Source: Sulfurovum sp. TSL1
GTDB taxonomy: Bacteria; Campylobacterota; Campylobacteria; Campylobacterales; Sulfurovaceae
Reading direction: 5' to 3'
Length of the DNA stretch: 64,000 bases
Assembly (NCBI RefSeq): GCF_019972135.1
Contig: NZ_BPFI01000001.1
Location: 1,718,177-1,782,176, forward strand
Positions 26,826 to 36,454 of this stretch are shown piece by piece. The position numbers and the translations under genes are program-made. Under the pieces are notes generated by a model. It was not told the origin of the DNA. It did no database searches and saw nothing but the letters and a program-made list of their open reading frames with translations. Positions within the stretch are counted from its first letter, which is position 1. Every line of letters begins with the position of its first letter.

Positions 26826-28412
26826 ATGGTCCGGGACTTAACGCTTACAAAATTAGAAACACTTTTAAACATGCGCTTTGAAGAGGGTTTCCTCTCTTTG
26901 CGGGACCTTCCCCAACCCTCCCTGTTTAAAGATATGGACAGAGCGACTGAACGTATCGTTTCTGCCATTCAAAACAGAGAAAAAATAACCATTATCGGCG
27001 ACTATGATGTAGATGGTGTCACTTCTACGACTTTGATGAAGCTTTTTTTCGATGAAATCGAGTATCCTGTAGAGTGGATCATACCTAACCGTTTTAGAGA
27101 CGGGTATGGGCTCTCTGCCAATATCATACCTCGTATCGTTGGCACGGATCTGGCATTGACAGTGGATAACGGCATCTCTGCTGTGTATGCAGCCAAACTA
27201 TGTAAAGAAGAGGGCATAGATCTCATTATTACAGATCACCACCTGTTGGCACCCGAAGTGCCCGAAGCCTATGCGATCATCAATCAAAAACAAGGATCAT
27301 GTACCTTCCCTTATGAAGATGTGTGCGGTGCCCAAATTGCGTGGTATCTTATTGCTTCACTCAAAAATGCGCTCAATATCAAAATTGATATGATGGCCTA
27401 TATGGAATTGGTCTCTATCGCTATTATTGCAGATATGATGCCGCTAAAACATATTAACCGGGCGATGGTCCTTTCGGGGATACAAGCACTCAATAAGAGT
27501 CAACGCCCTGCCATCAGAGCTTTTCTCGAACACAGTCAAAAAGAGACGATCACATCTGAAGATATAGGATTTTTTCTTGCACCTTTACTGAACAGCGCTG
27601 GACGGATGGATGATGCTTCTTACGCCGTGGCTTTTTTAACTTCGACCAATATCTATGATGCCAGAGTAAGACTCGAACGGCTCATAGCATTTAATACGCT
27701 TAGAAAAACTACGGAACATACCATTACACAAAAAGCCATGGCACAAGTTGAACATGATGATGAAGTGGCCATTGTAGTCGGTGATTCGTGGCATGAAGGG
27801 GTGGTAGGTATCGTAGCTGCAAGGGTGGCACGGGCATGCGAAAAACCTTGCATCATACTTACCCAAAATGAAGAGGGCTTACTCAAGGGGAGTGGTAGAA
27901 GTTTTGGCACATGTGATCTCTTTGCCATCGTTAACAGTGCTAGAATGCATCTTGAGAAGTTCGGAGGGCATCAGGCAGCCATCGGGCTCTCTTTAAAAGA
28001 AGAGAGTTTAGAATCCTTCAGAGCGGAAGTAGAGAAGAACTTTACTGAAGGAGGTTATCTCAAAGAGGAGATGGATCCAGAAATAGTTGGAAACTTGCAT
28101 TTTGCTGCTATCTCTTTTGAGTTGACATCCCTCATGAAAAAGTATGAACCTTACGGACAGGGAAATACTACACCAAAGTTTATCAGCACCAATGTGGAGA
28201 TCCTTCAGGCAGACACTATGGGTAAAGAGGGAGAACACTTACGTTTTTCTTTTGCTCAGGACGGTATCGTGATGCAGGGTGTGAAATTCAAGACACGGGA
28301 AGTCTTTGAAACAGGTTCCCAGGCAGATATCGTCTACACAGTCACTGAAAATCATTTTAGGGGAAAAGTGACTTTGCAGCTGATGGTTGATAAGGTTCAT
28401 ATCTGTCATTGA
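26826..28412 (+). CDS. recJ: RecJ, single-strand-specific 5'-3' exonuclease
   Basis: DHH-family nuclease acting in recombinational and mismatch repair. Motif I GDYDVDGVTSTTL and motif III ITDHHLL hold the metal-binding Asp and His residues. SAGRMDDASYAVAFL and the DHHA1 segment GRSFGTCDLFAIV with FGGHQAAIGL are further signatures. 528 residues is compact. ATG directly abuts the pyrG stop, and the 3' end overlaps msrQ by 7 bases. Confidence 0.95.
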   Translation: MVRDLTLTKLETLLNMRFEEGFLSLRDLPQPSLFKDMDRATERIVSAIQNREKITIIGDYDVDGVTSTTLMKLFFDEIEYPVEWIIPNRFRDGYGLSANIIPRIVGTDLALTVDNGISAVYAAKLCKEEGIDLIITDHHLLAPEVPEAYAIINQKQGSCTFPYEDVCGAQIAWYLIASLKNALNIKIDMMAYMELVSIAIIADMMPLKHINRAMVLSGIQALNKSQRPAIRAFLEHSQKETITSEDIGFFLAPLLNSAGRMDDASYAVAFLTSTNIYDARVRLERLIAFNTLRKTTEHTITQKAMAQVEHDDEVAIVVGDSWHEGVVGIVAARVARACEKPCIILTQNEEGLLKGSGRSFGTCDLFAIVNSARMHLEKFGGHQAAIGLSLKEESLESFRAEVEKNFTEGGYLKEEMDPEIVGNLHFAAISFELTSLMKKYEPYGQGNTTPKFISTNVEILQADTMGKEGEHLRFSFAQDGIVMQGVKFKTREVFETGSQADIVYTVTENHFRGKVTLQLMVDKVHICH

Positions 28413-28954
28413 GTCTTTTTTACTTGTAAAATTTTTTTGATTTTAAACAGGGCAATAACAAAAATCACAGTTAAATATCCGTATTGTGAGACAGATAGGG
28501 ATTTTTGTGCCATGACGAAATGGATCGTGGTCAGAACAAGAACGATATAGAGCACTTTATGGTATTTACCGTATTTCCTGAAAAGTCGTTTTGTCGAAGT
28601 CGCTGCCATGAACAATAAAAGTAAAAAAGAGATCATACCAAGATAGATAAAAGGTTTGTCGAGCGTCTCTTTAAAGGCAAAAAGAAGGTTTCCATCCATA
28701 TCTAAAATAAAAAAATTACACAGATGCAAAAAAGCATAAAAAAAACCAAACAGACCTATCATTCTTCTGTATCTGATAAGTTTTTTGAACCATAAAGAGA
28801 GGGTTGTGGTAAAGAATAACAGTGTAATGGCTGTAGCCCCTGTAATTGTATAGATATATTTTATGGGATCAATGGCCGTTTGAAAAATGAAAAGCTCTAA
28901 TACCAGATAGATAAAAGGTATTAGCAAAAGCACAAAGATGAGACCTCTTATCAT
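28406..28954 (-). CDS. msrQ: MsrQ, haem-binding membrane subunit of the MsrPQ methionine sulfoxide reductase
   Basis: Integral membrane protein of 182 residues with about six helices, of the ferric-reductase-like YedZ type. It passes electrons from the quinone pool to periplasmic MsrP. Haem-ligand histidines fit FLHLCNFFIL and VLTTIHFVMA, with KYHKVLYIVLVLT between. It overlaps msrP by an ATGA junction, as expected for a two-gene operon, and converges with recJ. Confidence 0.9.
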   Translation of the reverse strand: MIRGLIFVLLLIPFIYLVLELFIFQTAIDPIKYIYTITGATAITLLFFTTTLSLWFKKLIRYRRMIGLFGFFYAFLHLCNFFILDMDGNLLFAFKETLDKPFIYLGMISFLLLLFMAATSTKRLFRKYGKYHKVLYIVLVLTTIHFVMAQKSLSVSQYGYLTVIFVIALFKIKKILQVKKTQ

Positions 28955-29886
28955 ATCTCTTTTCTCAGATCCATATCTTTATACATGTAGCCCACTTCTT
29001 TTTCATACCCATTGAAGAGCAGGGTTCTTTGTTTCACAAATTTACCCAGTACACGTTCTGTTTTTTGTGACCATCTTGGGTGGTCAACCTCAGGATTGAC
29101 ATTGGCATAGAATCCGAACTCTCTTGGGTTTTCTTTCTGCCAGGTATTGAGGGGTTGTTTCTCTATCAATGAGATCCTGTCTATGGATTTAATGGATTTA
29201 AAACCGTATTTCCAGGGTACGACCAAACGGATAGGTGCACCATTTTGGTTTTCTAAGGTTTTACCGTAAAGACCAACGGCCAAAAGGGTCAAAGGGTGCA
29301 TTGCCTCATCCATTCTTAATCCTTCGGTATAAGGATACGTGATCGTAGCAAAGAGACCTCTTTTTTGATCAGGAAACATTGCTTCATCGTATTTTGTCCA
29401 AAATTGAACATATTTTGCACGTTTCAAAGGCTTGACATCTTGTATGAGCTTTCGTAGTTCAAATCCTACCCACGGTACGACCATTGCCCACCCCTCAACG
29501 CATCTAAATCTGTAGATCCTCTCTTCCAAAGGATATCTCTTCGTAAGTTCCTTCACATCCAAAGTAAGCGGTTTTTCGACCAGTCCATCTATGGTGATCT
29601 TCCATCCTTCCGTGTTCATCTGTTTGGCTAAAGCTTTAACTCCTTTTTTACTGGTGGTAAATTCATAAAAATTGTTATAAGATGTGATCTCTTTAAAACT
29701 ATTCAATTCCAAATGATCTCTATTTGGATCTTTTTTAAATATAAGGTCAGGGAGGGGAAGATCCTCTTTTGCCATAAGTTCGATCAGTGCGGATGAAGCT
29801 ATCATGGAAGCAGCCCCCAGCTTTAGAAAACTTCTTCTTTGATTGAAAAGTAATTCCGGTGTGATATCTTTATGGCTGATCTGCAT
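28951..29886 (-). CDS. msrP: MsrP, periplasmic molybdopterin-dependent methionine sulfoxide reductase
   Basis: Repairs oxidised methionines of envelope proteins. Tat signal peptide with twin arginines NQRRSFLKLGAASMIASS. The catalytic molybdenum ligand cysteine lies in YRFRCVEGWAMVVPWVGF. FVKQRTLLFNGYEKEVGYMY closes the protein. Of three consecutive ATGs (29892, 29889, 29886) the last is best spaced from AAAGGA. 311 residues matches YedY. Needs Moco; mobA at 44.2 kb in this window is in the same pathway. Confidence 0.95.
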   Translation of the reverse strand: MQISHKDITPELLFNQRRSFLKLGAASMIASSALIELMAKEDLPLPDLIFKKDPNRDHLELNSFKEITSYNNFYEFTTSKKGVKALAKQMNTEGWKITIDGLVEKPLTLDVKELTKRYPLEERIYRFRCVEGWAMVVPWVGFELRKLIQDVKPLKRAKYVQFWTKYDEAMFPDQKRGLFATITYPYTEGLRMDEAMHPLTLLAVGLYGKTLENQNGAPIRLVVPWKYGFKSIKSIDRISLIEKQPLNTWQKENPREFGFYANVNPEVDHPRWSQKTERVLGKFVKQRTLLFNGYEKEVGYMYKDMDLRKEI

Positions 29887-30046
29887 CATCATCCTTTCTT
29901 GCGCATCAACTAAACTCTACTATATATTTTTAGTGTGCACTTTGTGTAGATTCAAAGAAGAGATGCCTAAAAAAGTGAATGGTATGCGTGGAGCGTACTG
30001 TATGATAGGATGGGATTTAAAGTTGATGGGTTGTGTGAGAAGAGAG

Positions 30047-30070
30047 ACACCAGAGGAAATACTCTGGTGT
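30047..30070 (-). terminator. Hairpin downstream of nifU
   Basis: ACACCAGAG-gaaata-CTCTGGTGT, perfect nine-base stem, 11 bases after the nifU stop on the minus strand. The tail is TCTCTCTTC, pyrimidine-rich rather than a pure T-run. Confidence 0.6.
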
Positions 30071-30080
30071 TAATATATGT

Positions 30081-31052
30081 TTATATAGGTAAAACCCTGA
30101 TGTTTTCGTCCAGTTTTTCTTTTAAAATGTTCTCTATGGCGAAAAGCGTACCTGTACTTGAACTTGCACAACCAGAACATGCACCTAAATAACGGATGTA
30201 AATGTCAAAGTTCACACCGTTCTCTTTGATGTCAAGGATCTCCATGTCGCCGCCATCCATCACAAGCATTTGTCTGATATTTTCATCAACTACTTTATCC
30301 ACCGCTTTGATACGCTGAACGATAGTCATTTTAGCAAAATCAGCAGTAGCACCTTCATTACCGAGTGTTGCACCCGCCGCCATTTTTTCCTTTTCATACT
30401 CTTCTAACAGGTCTACAAGATAGACATCTTTTTCTTCGTGTCCGCCAGGTTTGATACATGATTTACAAAATGCACCCGCTTTGGTGTAATCTGTGATCTG
30501 TTCAACTGTGGTAAGCTCATTGAGACGGATCACCTCTTTGAGTGTAGAGAGGGTGACGCGTGCACATTCACATACGATCACTTCTTGTTCAAAGCTGTCT
30601 ATATCCACACCTTTGTACTGTGCAGCAGCTTTTTTGATCACATCATAAGCCATGACCGAACAGTGCATTTTTTGCGGTGGTACTGCCGGGGTATCCGGTT
30701 CATCACGCATGGCTTTTTCCACGTCAATATTCGTGATCTTTACTGCTTCATCAACCGTCTTACCTTTACAAAGCTCAGCCATCGTGTCAGAAGAGGCGAT
30801 CGCTGTACCACAACCGAAACTTTTGAATTTAGACAAAAGAATCCTGTCTGTTTCAGGATCCACTGCCCAGTAGAGTCTTACGGCATCGCCACAGCTCTCT
30901 GCACCGAAGTCAGCAACGATGAGTCTGGCACCCATTGCTTTGGCTTCTTCTTCAGTGATCTCACCCATGTTTTGCGGGTTGTTCATTAAATCTGTTACTT
31001 TATTGCTGTACTCATCCCAGATGGTACCGCCTACTAAACTATCTATACCCAT
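30081..31052 (-). CDS. nifU: NifU-type Fe-S cluster assembly scaffold
   Basis: Three-domain scaffold of 323 residues. Residues 1-125 are IscU-like with ligand cysteines in GAESCGDAVR, SFGCGTAIASS and KMHCSVMAYD. The middle is a BFD-type [2Fe-2S] domain (IVCECARVTLS and FCKSCIKPGG). The C-terminal 80 residues are the Nfu domain with GACSGCASSS. In Campylobacterota NifU with NifS serves general Fe-S assembly, not only nitrogenase. Lies 27 bases after nifS and probably shares its promoter. Confidence 0.95.
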   Translation of the reverse strand: MGIDSLVGGTIWDEYSNKVTDLMNNPQNMGEITEEEAKAMGARLIVADFGAESCGDAVRLYWAVDPETDRILLSKFKSFGCGTAIASSDTMAELCKGKTVDEAVKITNIDVEKAMRDEPDTPAVPPQKMHCSVMAYDVIKKAAAQYKGVDIDSFEQEVIVCECARVTLSTLKEVIRLNELTTVEQITDYTKAGAFCKSCIKPGGHEEKDVYLVDLLEEYEKEKMAAGATLGNEGATADFAKMTIVQRIKAVDKVVDENIRQMLVMDGGDMEILDIKENGVNFDIYIRYLGACSGCASSSTGTLFAIENILKEKLDENIRVLPI

Positions 31053-31079
31053 AATATATCCTTTATTAAATTTTTTCTA

Positions 31080-32315
<1,236 letters not shown>

Positions 32316-32326
32316 TCAATTTTATT

Positions 32327-32345
32327 TGTAATGATATTCATTTTA
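32327..32345. promoter_or_regulatory. Candidate Fur box before nifS
   Basis: TGTAATGATATTCATTTTA matches the 19-base Fur consensus GATAATGATAATCATTATC at 14 positions. It lies about 42 bases upstream of nifS and abuts the IscR-type palindrome. Iron control of nifSU is a reasonable expectation but the match is by eye. Confidence 0.5.
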
Positions 32346-32370
32346 ATTAAGACTATTTTAGTCCTAATTA
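32344..32370. promoter_or_regulatory. Candidate IscR-type (Rrf2) operator before nifS
   Basis: Near-perfect palindrome with arms TAATTAAGACTA and TAGTCCTAATTA around TTT. Its core GACTATTTTAGTC fits the IscR type 1 core GACTRWWWYAGTC at every position. This implies feedback control of Fe-S assembly by an Rrf2 regulator, which is not in this window. Confidence 0.65.
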
Positions 32371-32526
32371 GTTTTACGCATGATACGCTGTTATTCTTAA
32401 ATTAAGATAAATTTTAAATTAAAGAGGAGCGTTTTACTCTGATTTATAGGGTTTTTAGTTGAGCTCTATCAGCGTAGTTTGAAAGGTAGCGTATATATGA
32501 TAGCATGTATCTGTCAGTGATAAGAC

Positions 32527-32551
32527 CCAAATACGGACAATGTCCGTTTGG
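32527..32551 (-). terminator. Hairpin after folE
   Basis: ACGGAC-aat-GTCCGT stem, 2-20 bases after the folE stop, with CCAAA and TTTGG extending it. Tail is GTCTTATC, so only a moderate terminator. Confidence 0.45.
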
Positions 32552-32552
32552 T

Positions 32553-33134
32553 TTAAAAATTTGAAGGGGTGGGTGTATTGATAAGATTATAAAATTCATT
32601 TCTGGTACGTTCATCACTTTTAAAGAGGCCTCGCAACGCAGAACTGACTGTGGTGGAATTGATCTTTTGCACTCCTCTCATCTCCATGCACATATGGCGT
32701 GCATGTACGACTACGGCAACCCCTTTAGGTTTGATCGTCTCAGAAATAGCATCCGCGATCTGTTCGGTCATCTGCTCTTGTATCTGCAGACGTCTGGCAT
32801 AGACATTGACGATGCGGGGTATTTTTGAGAGACCCACTACTTTGCCATCAGGTATGTATGCTACATGGGCACGTCCTATAATAGGAAGCATGTGATGTTC
32901 ACACATGGAGTAAAATTCTATATCACGTACCAGTACCATCTCATCATTGCTTGTACTGAACAGTGCTTGATTCAGTATCTCCTTGGGGTCTTGTTGATAC
33001 CCTTCTGTAAGGAACTGGAGTGCTTTGGCAACACGGCTGGGTGTTTTAAGTAAGCCTTCACGTGTAGGGTCTTCTCCCAAAAGTTCAAGGACTTTGGTCA
33101 CAGCCTGTTCAAATTCTTCTTCTTTATTCATCAT
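32553..33134 (-). CDS. folE: FolE, GTP cyclohydrolase I
   Basis: First step of tetrahydrofolate synthesis: GTP to 7,8-dihydroneopterin triphosphate. Zinc and substrate residues are visible in [27 protein letters not shown] and [14 protein letters not shown] (second Cys ligand). [12 protein letters not shown] is conserved. 193 residues, normal. Two adjacent ATGs (33134, 33131) are possible. A dispersed intergenic element separates it from upstream mutY. Confidence 0.96.
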   Translation of the reverse strand: MMNKEEEFEQAVTKVLELLGEDPTREGLLKTPSRVAKALQFLTEGYQQDPKEILNQALFSTSNDEMVLVRDIEFYSMCEHHMLPIIGRAHVAYIPDGKVVGLSKIPRIVNVYARRLQIQEQMTEQIADAISETIKPKGVAVVVHARHMCMEMRGVQKINSTTVSSALRGLFKSDERTRNEFYNLINTPTPSNF

Positions 33135-33204
33135 TATGCCTAATCAGATATTTTTCACATTGTAGCTAAAAACAATTTAACAATCTTCTATTATCCATCG
33201 GAAT

Positions 33205-33329
33205 GCTTTTGAACAAAGCTCAAAAACTATTTTGTCACTGTGACTACTTACGATTCGGCATTTAGTGCCTCACTTGCACTGCAATTTAGTTGCTTGTCAG
33301 CAGTAAGGCTCATACGGCTAGTCGTATTT
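33205..33329 (-). repeat. Dispersed stop-codon-proximal intergenic element, copy C
   Basis: Full-length copy. Its proximal 16-base palindrome (ATACGACTAGCCGTAT, one change from copy A) contains the mutY stop codon. Then GAGCC, CTGCTGA, AGTGC...GCACT, the hairpin GGCACTAAATGCC with GAATCGT, and GAGCTTTGTTCAAAAGC follow in the same order as copy B. Confidence 0.75.
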
Positions 33330-34274
33330 TAGAAAACTGTTATATAGATTGACTATTTTCTCATCTACTTTGGAGATCGCGAGTTTTTGTATCTCATCTT
33401 CACTAAAATAGTCAGTTTGTTCAGGAGCATTCTCATAATAGAGATAGACTTTACAGTTGAGCTTAAAGTGCGTATAGGCATGGGTGACTTCTCCCAGATA
33501 CTCAGAGGCACACTCCGGGATCTCCACAGATTCAAAGCCCCAGAGACCATGCAGGAACTTGCCTTCTCTTTGTGTCAGTGAGAGTTTACCCTCATAGATA
33601 CGGACAAGAATGTTTTGTTCTCTGGTCGGTACCACACGTTTCTTTTTTGCAGGATAGCGTTCGGGGTCTTCTTTTCCTTTACAGATGTCGCTAAGAGGAC
33701 AGGCCCCACATTTTGGGTTTCTGGGCAGACAGACCGTTGCCCCTATATCCATCATTGCCTGGTTGTAGTCAAAGGGATTGACTTTGTCTACCAGGTCATA
33801 AGCGATCTCCCAGAGTCTTTTCTCAGTGGGTGTGATGAGCCTGTGCAGACGGCAAAGTATACGTTTTACGTTGGCTTCCATGATAGGAACAGGCTGGTTA
33901 AAGGCAAAGGCAGCAAGAGCATGGGCTGTATTTTTGCCGATACCTGGAAGTTTGATGAGCTCCTCTATATTGCTTGGCAGAGTCTCTACAAGTGTGGCGG
34001 TCCTGTGTAAATTTTTGGCACGATTGTAGTATCCAAGCCCTTCCCACATTTTCAATACATCATCCAGAGGTGCTTCAGCCAGATTTTTAAGCGTAGGAAA
34101 ACGTTCAATAAATGGGATGTAGTATCTCTCCAATACGGTTTTGACCTGTGTCTGCTGAAGCATCACTTCCGAGAGGTAGATATAATACGCTTCATCTGTA
34201 TTACGCCAGGGCAGGTCCAATCGTCCGTTTTCTAGGTACCAGTCTTGGATGGTTTGGTGGGTTTTTCTATACAT
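33318..34274 (-). CDS. mutY: MutY, A/G-specific adenine DNA glycosylase
   Basis: Removes adenine opposite 8-oxoguanine. MYRKTHQTIQDWYLENGRLDLPWR is a normal start at 34274, shortening the open frame to 318 residues. Catalytic helix-hairpin-helix: LPGIGKNTAHALAAFAF; catalytic Asp follows in the MDIGATVC segment. The [4Fe-4S] ligands are in CLPRNPKCGACPLSDIC. C-terminal NUDIX-like domain. TATAAT lies only 9 bases upstream of this ATG, so the mRNA may be leaderless. The TAG stop lies inside a dispersed element. Confidence 0.95.
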   Translation of the reverse strand: MYRKTHQTIQDWYLENGRLDLPWRNTDEAYYIYLSEVMLQQTQVKTVLERYYIPFIERFPTLKNLAEAPLDDVLKMWEGLGYYNRAKNLHRTATLVETLPSNIEELIKLPGIGKNTAHALAAFAFNQPVPIMEANVKRILCRLHRLITPTEKRLWEIAYDLVDKVNPFDYNQAMMDIGATVCLPRNPKCGACPLSDICKGKEDPERYPAKKKRVVPTREQNILVRIYEGKLSLTQREGKFLHGLWGFESVEIPECASEYLGEVTHAYTHFKLNCKVYLYYENAPEQTDYFSEDEIQKLAISKVDEKIVNLYNSFLKYD

Positions 34275-34448
34275 GGATGGGATTATAGCATGTGTTGCTT
34301 GCACGCTCAGCATCAAGATGAAGAAAATCATATCTAAGAGCATACAAGCAAAAATTTTTATGAAGTAGCGTTTATTTTATGGTTAACCACATATTAATAC
34401 AACTTTTATTACCATAAGAGATTCTATTGAACACGATAAGGAAGACGT

Positions 34449-35444
34449 ATGAAATTAAAGAAAATGATACTGGCATTTTTGATGCTTGTTGGACTGGCAA
34501 AGGCGGATGTGCATTCCAACACGACAGAGACAAAGTTAACTGCAGAACTTTGGGGAAATGAAGGGAATCAAGGAGCCCAGTTGGATGCGTTGATCAAAAA
34601 GATCAATACCATTGGTTATTCTGTGGTACAAGCTAACAGAAATATAGAGGTGCATTGGCAAAATATGTTCAATGAGAAGACACTGGAGATGATCTCTTTC
34701 TATGGTCTTGTAAATATAGAGGCATTGAGACCGCTTTTGCTTGAAAACCCGGATTTTGGCGCCTATGCCCCTTTTAACTTCTTTGGATACAAAACACTTG
34801 ATAAAGAGGATAACAACACCTGGTATGGACACCTTGCTCCGGATACTATGCTGGATATCATCGGTGAGAAAGATGCAGAGACAAGAAAAGCATTTACAGA
34901 TATGGTAGGTTCTTTTGATGCACTGGTGGAAAAAGAGATGAAGCCTACAAAAACCAAAAGATTTGAACATACGAAGCCACTACCGAAAATCGGATTGACA
35001 AGAATGGTGAAAAAGTTTGAAAGAACAGATGATATGGAAACATTTGTTGAAGATTTTGTCATGGACCATGACGGACGTTTCTCTCAACATCATTTTGTCA
35101 TTGCCGGATTCATTGATTTTAAATTTGAATATGCAGATATGGAACTGGCATTTGACAAATACGATGCGTACTGGGTCTCTATGCTTTGTCACTTTGAATT
35201 CTCAAATGCTATTTTTAACAGGGGTATGCCTCAAGCAGGTATGTTCGCACCATGTTCAGTCTATTTCTATGTGCCTAAAGGAACCAATGAACTTCACGTA
35301 GGATATGCAAGCGTAGATAACTGGATCAATGCACTCGACTTTAAAGACCAAAAACGTATTGACCACATGAGGGCGATCGATGCAGAAGTAGTTGAAACTT
35401 TCAAAGAGATGGGCTTTGAAGTGGTAACCCTTGGTAAAGACTAG
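34449..35444 (+). CDS. Periplasmic DUF302-like protein
   Basis: 331 residues with a signal peptide (cleavage near GLAKA). The segment KINTIGYSVVQANRNIEVHW resembles the start of the DUF302 fold (a small alpha/beta domain with a conserved Lys/Glu-Gly-Phe-Val pattern), and the C-terminal half (IDAEVVETFKEMGFEVVTLG) may be a second copy. No catalytic motif is visible. Tandem with the next gene, which has a similar layout. Function unknown. Confidence 0.7.
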   Translation: MKLKKMILAFLMLVGLAKADVHSNTTETKLTAELWGNEGNQGAQLDALIKKINTIGYSVVQANRNIEVHWQNMFNEKTLEMISFYGLVNIEALRPLLLENPDFGAYAPFNFFGYKTLDKEDNNTWYGHLAPDTMLDIIGEKDAETRKAFTDMVGSFDALVEKEMKPTKTKRFEHTKPLPKIGLTRMVKKFERTDDMETFVEDFVMDHDGRFSQHHFVIAGFIDFKFEYADMELAFDKYDAYWVSMLCHFEFSNAIFNRGMPQAGMFAPCSVYFYVPKGTNELHVGYASVDNWINALDFKDQKRIDHMRAIDAEVVETFKEMGFEVVTLGKD

Positions 35445-35507
35445 CGGTTGCAAGCAACAAGTCAGATCAAGCAACAAGTTAAATTAAAGAGAATGAAAAG
35501 GATATAG

Positions 35508-36320
35508 ATGAAATTTACCAAAATGGCATGGGCGTTCTTATGGGTATTTGTGGGGGTACAGGCAAGTGCGCAAGGAACTAAACTCGATATCAGTGCACCT
35601 GCACCGGAAGTGTTAAGCACGTATTATGCCGCCAAAGCACAGGGTGCGGATGAGGTAGTGTCAAAGCTGAAAGCCAACGGTTTTTCTGTTTTGGCTACGA
35701 CTACGCCGATCAAAGGTGCAACGGTGATCACGGTGACCAATGAAGAGCTCAAAGCTACAAACACCTGGCTGGCAACACTCAATGTGCTTGTAAATGAAAA
35801 AGAAGTACGTGTACAGAATCCATCCTACTTTGGTGCTGCATACCTTCAGGACAAGTATACTTATGGTCAGTTTGCCGGAACATTGAAGTCTCTTCAAAAA
35901 GCACTGGGCGACCTTTATACGGTAGAAGATGAGTTTAAGCTTTCGAAACTTCCCCATTACCAGTTTATGATGGGTATGGCCCATGTTGAAGATACGATCG
36001 AAGTAGCTGAGGGTGAAGAACTGGAAACAAAGCTCAACGGGAATAAATATGTAGCTTACAGCCTTAAACTTCCTGATGGTTCAACATTGGTCGGACACAA
36101 CCTAAGAAGCAGAACCAATAACTTTCTGCTTAAGATCGATGCGGCGCATAATGCACATATATTGCCGTACAGAAGTATGATCAAAGAGGGCAAAGCGGTG
36201 ATGCTGGACCCTAAATATTATTTGGCGGTCTCTCTGCCTCTTTTAAGTATGACAGAGTTTATGAGAATAGCTTCTGCCCCGGGCAATATAGAAAAAGATA
36301 TCAAAAGAACCTATAGATAA
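35508..36320 (+). CDS. Periplasmic DUF302-like protein, paralog of the upstream gene
   Basis: 270 residues, signal peptide ending at VQASA. VSKLKANGFSVLATTTPIKG is the clearest DUF302-like segment. Shares the theme of a processed N-terminus plus two alpha/beta halves with the gene before it, but identity is low, so an old duplication is likely. RBS GAAAAGGA lies upstream. The pair ends in a hairpin terminator at 36333. Function not recognised. Confidence 0.7.
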   Translation: MKFTKMAWAFLWVFVGVQASAQGTKLDISAPAPEVLSTYYAAKAQGADEVVSKLKANGFSVLATTTPIKGATVITVTNEELKATNTWLATLNVLVNEKEVRVQNPSYFGAAYLQDKYTYGQFAGTLKSLQKALGDLYTVEDEFKLSKLPHYQFMMGMAHVEDTIEVAEGEELETKLNGNKYVAYSLKLPDGSTLVGHNLRSRTNNFLLKIDAAHNAHILPYRSMIKEGKAVMLDPKYYLAVSLPLLSMTEFMRIASAPGNIEKDIKRTYR

Positions 36321-36332
36321 TATGACTTTTTG

Positions 36333-36363
36333 GCTCTTCAGCGTTGTGCTGGAGAGCTGTTTT
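36333..36363 (+). terminator. Rho-independent terminator after the DUF302 pair
   Basis: GCTCTTCAGC-gttgt-GCTGGAGAGC followed by TGTTTT: ten-pair stem with one wobble. Confidence 0.75.
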
Positions 36364-36454
36364 ATCAACCCCTTTTTTCCCCTATGATTTTAATGCTTAT
36401 TGGTATTTCAACATTATTTCGATAAAATCACGTAATTATATATAAAGGAATGTA

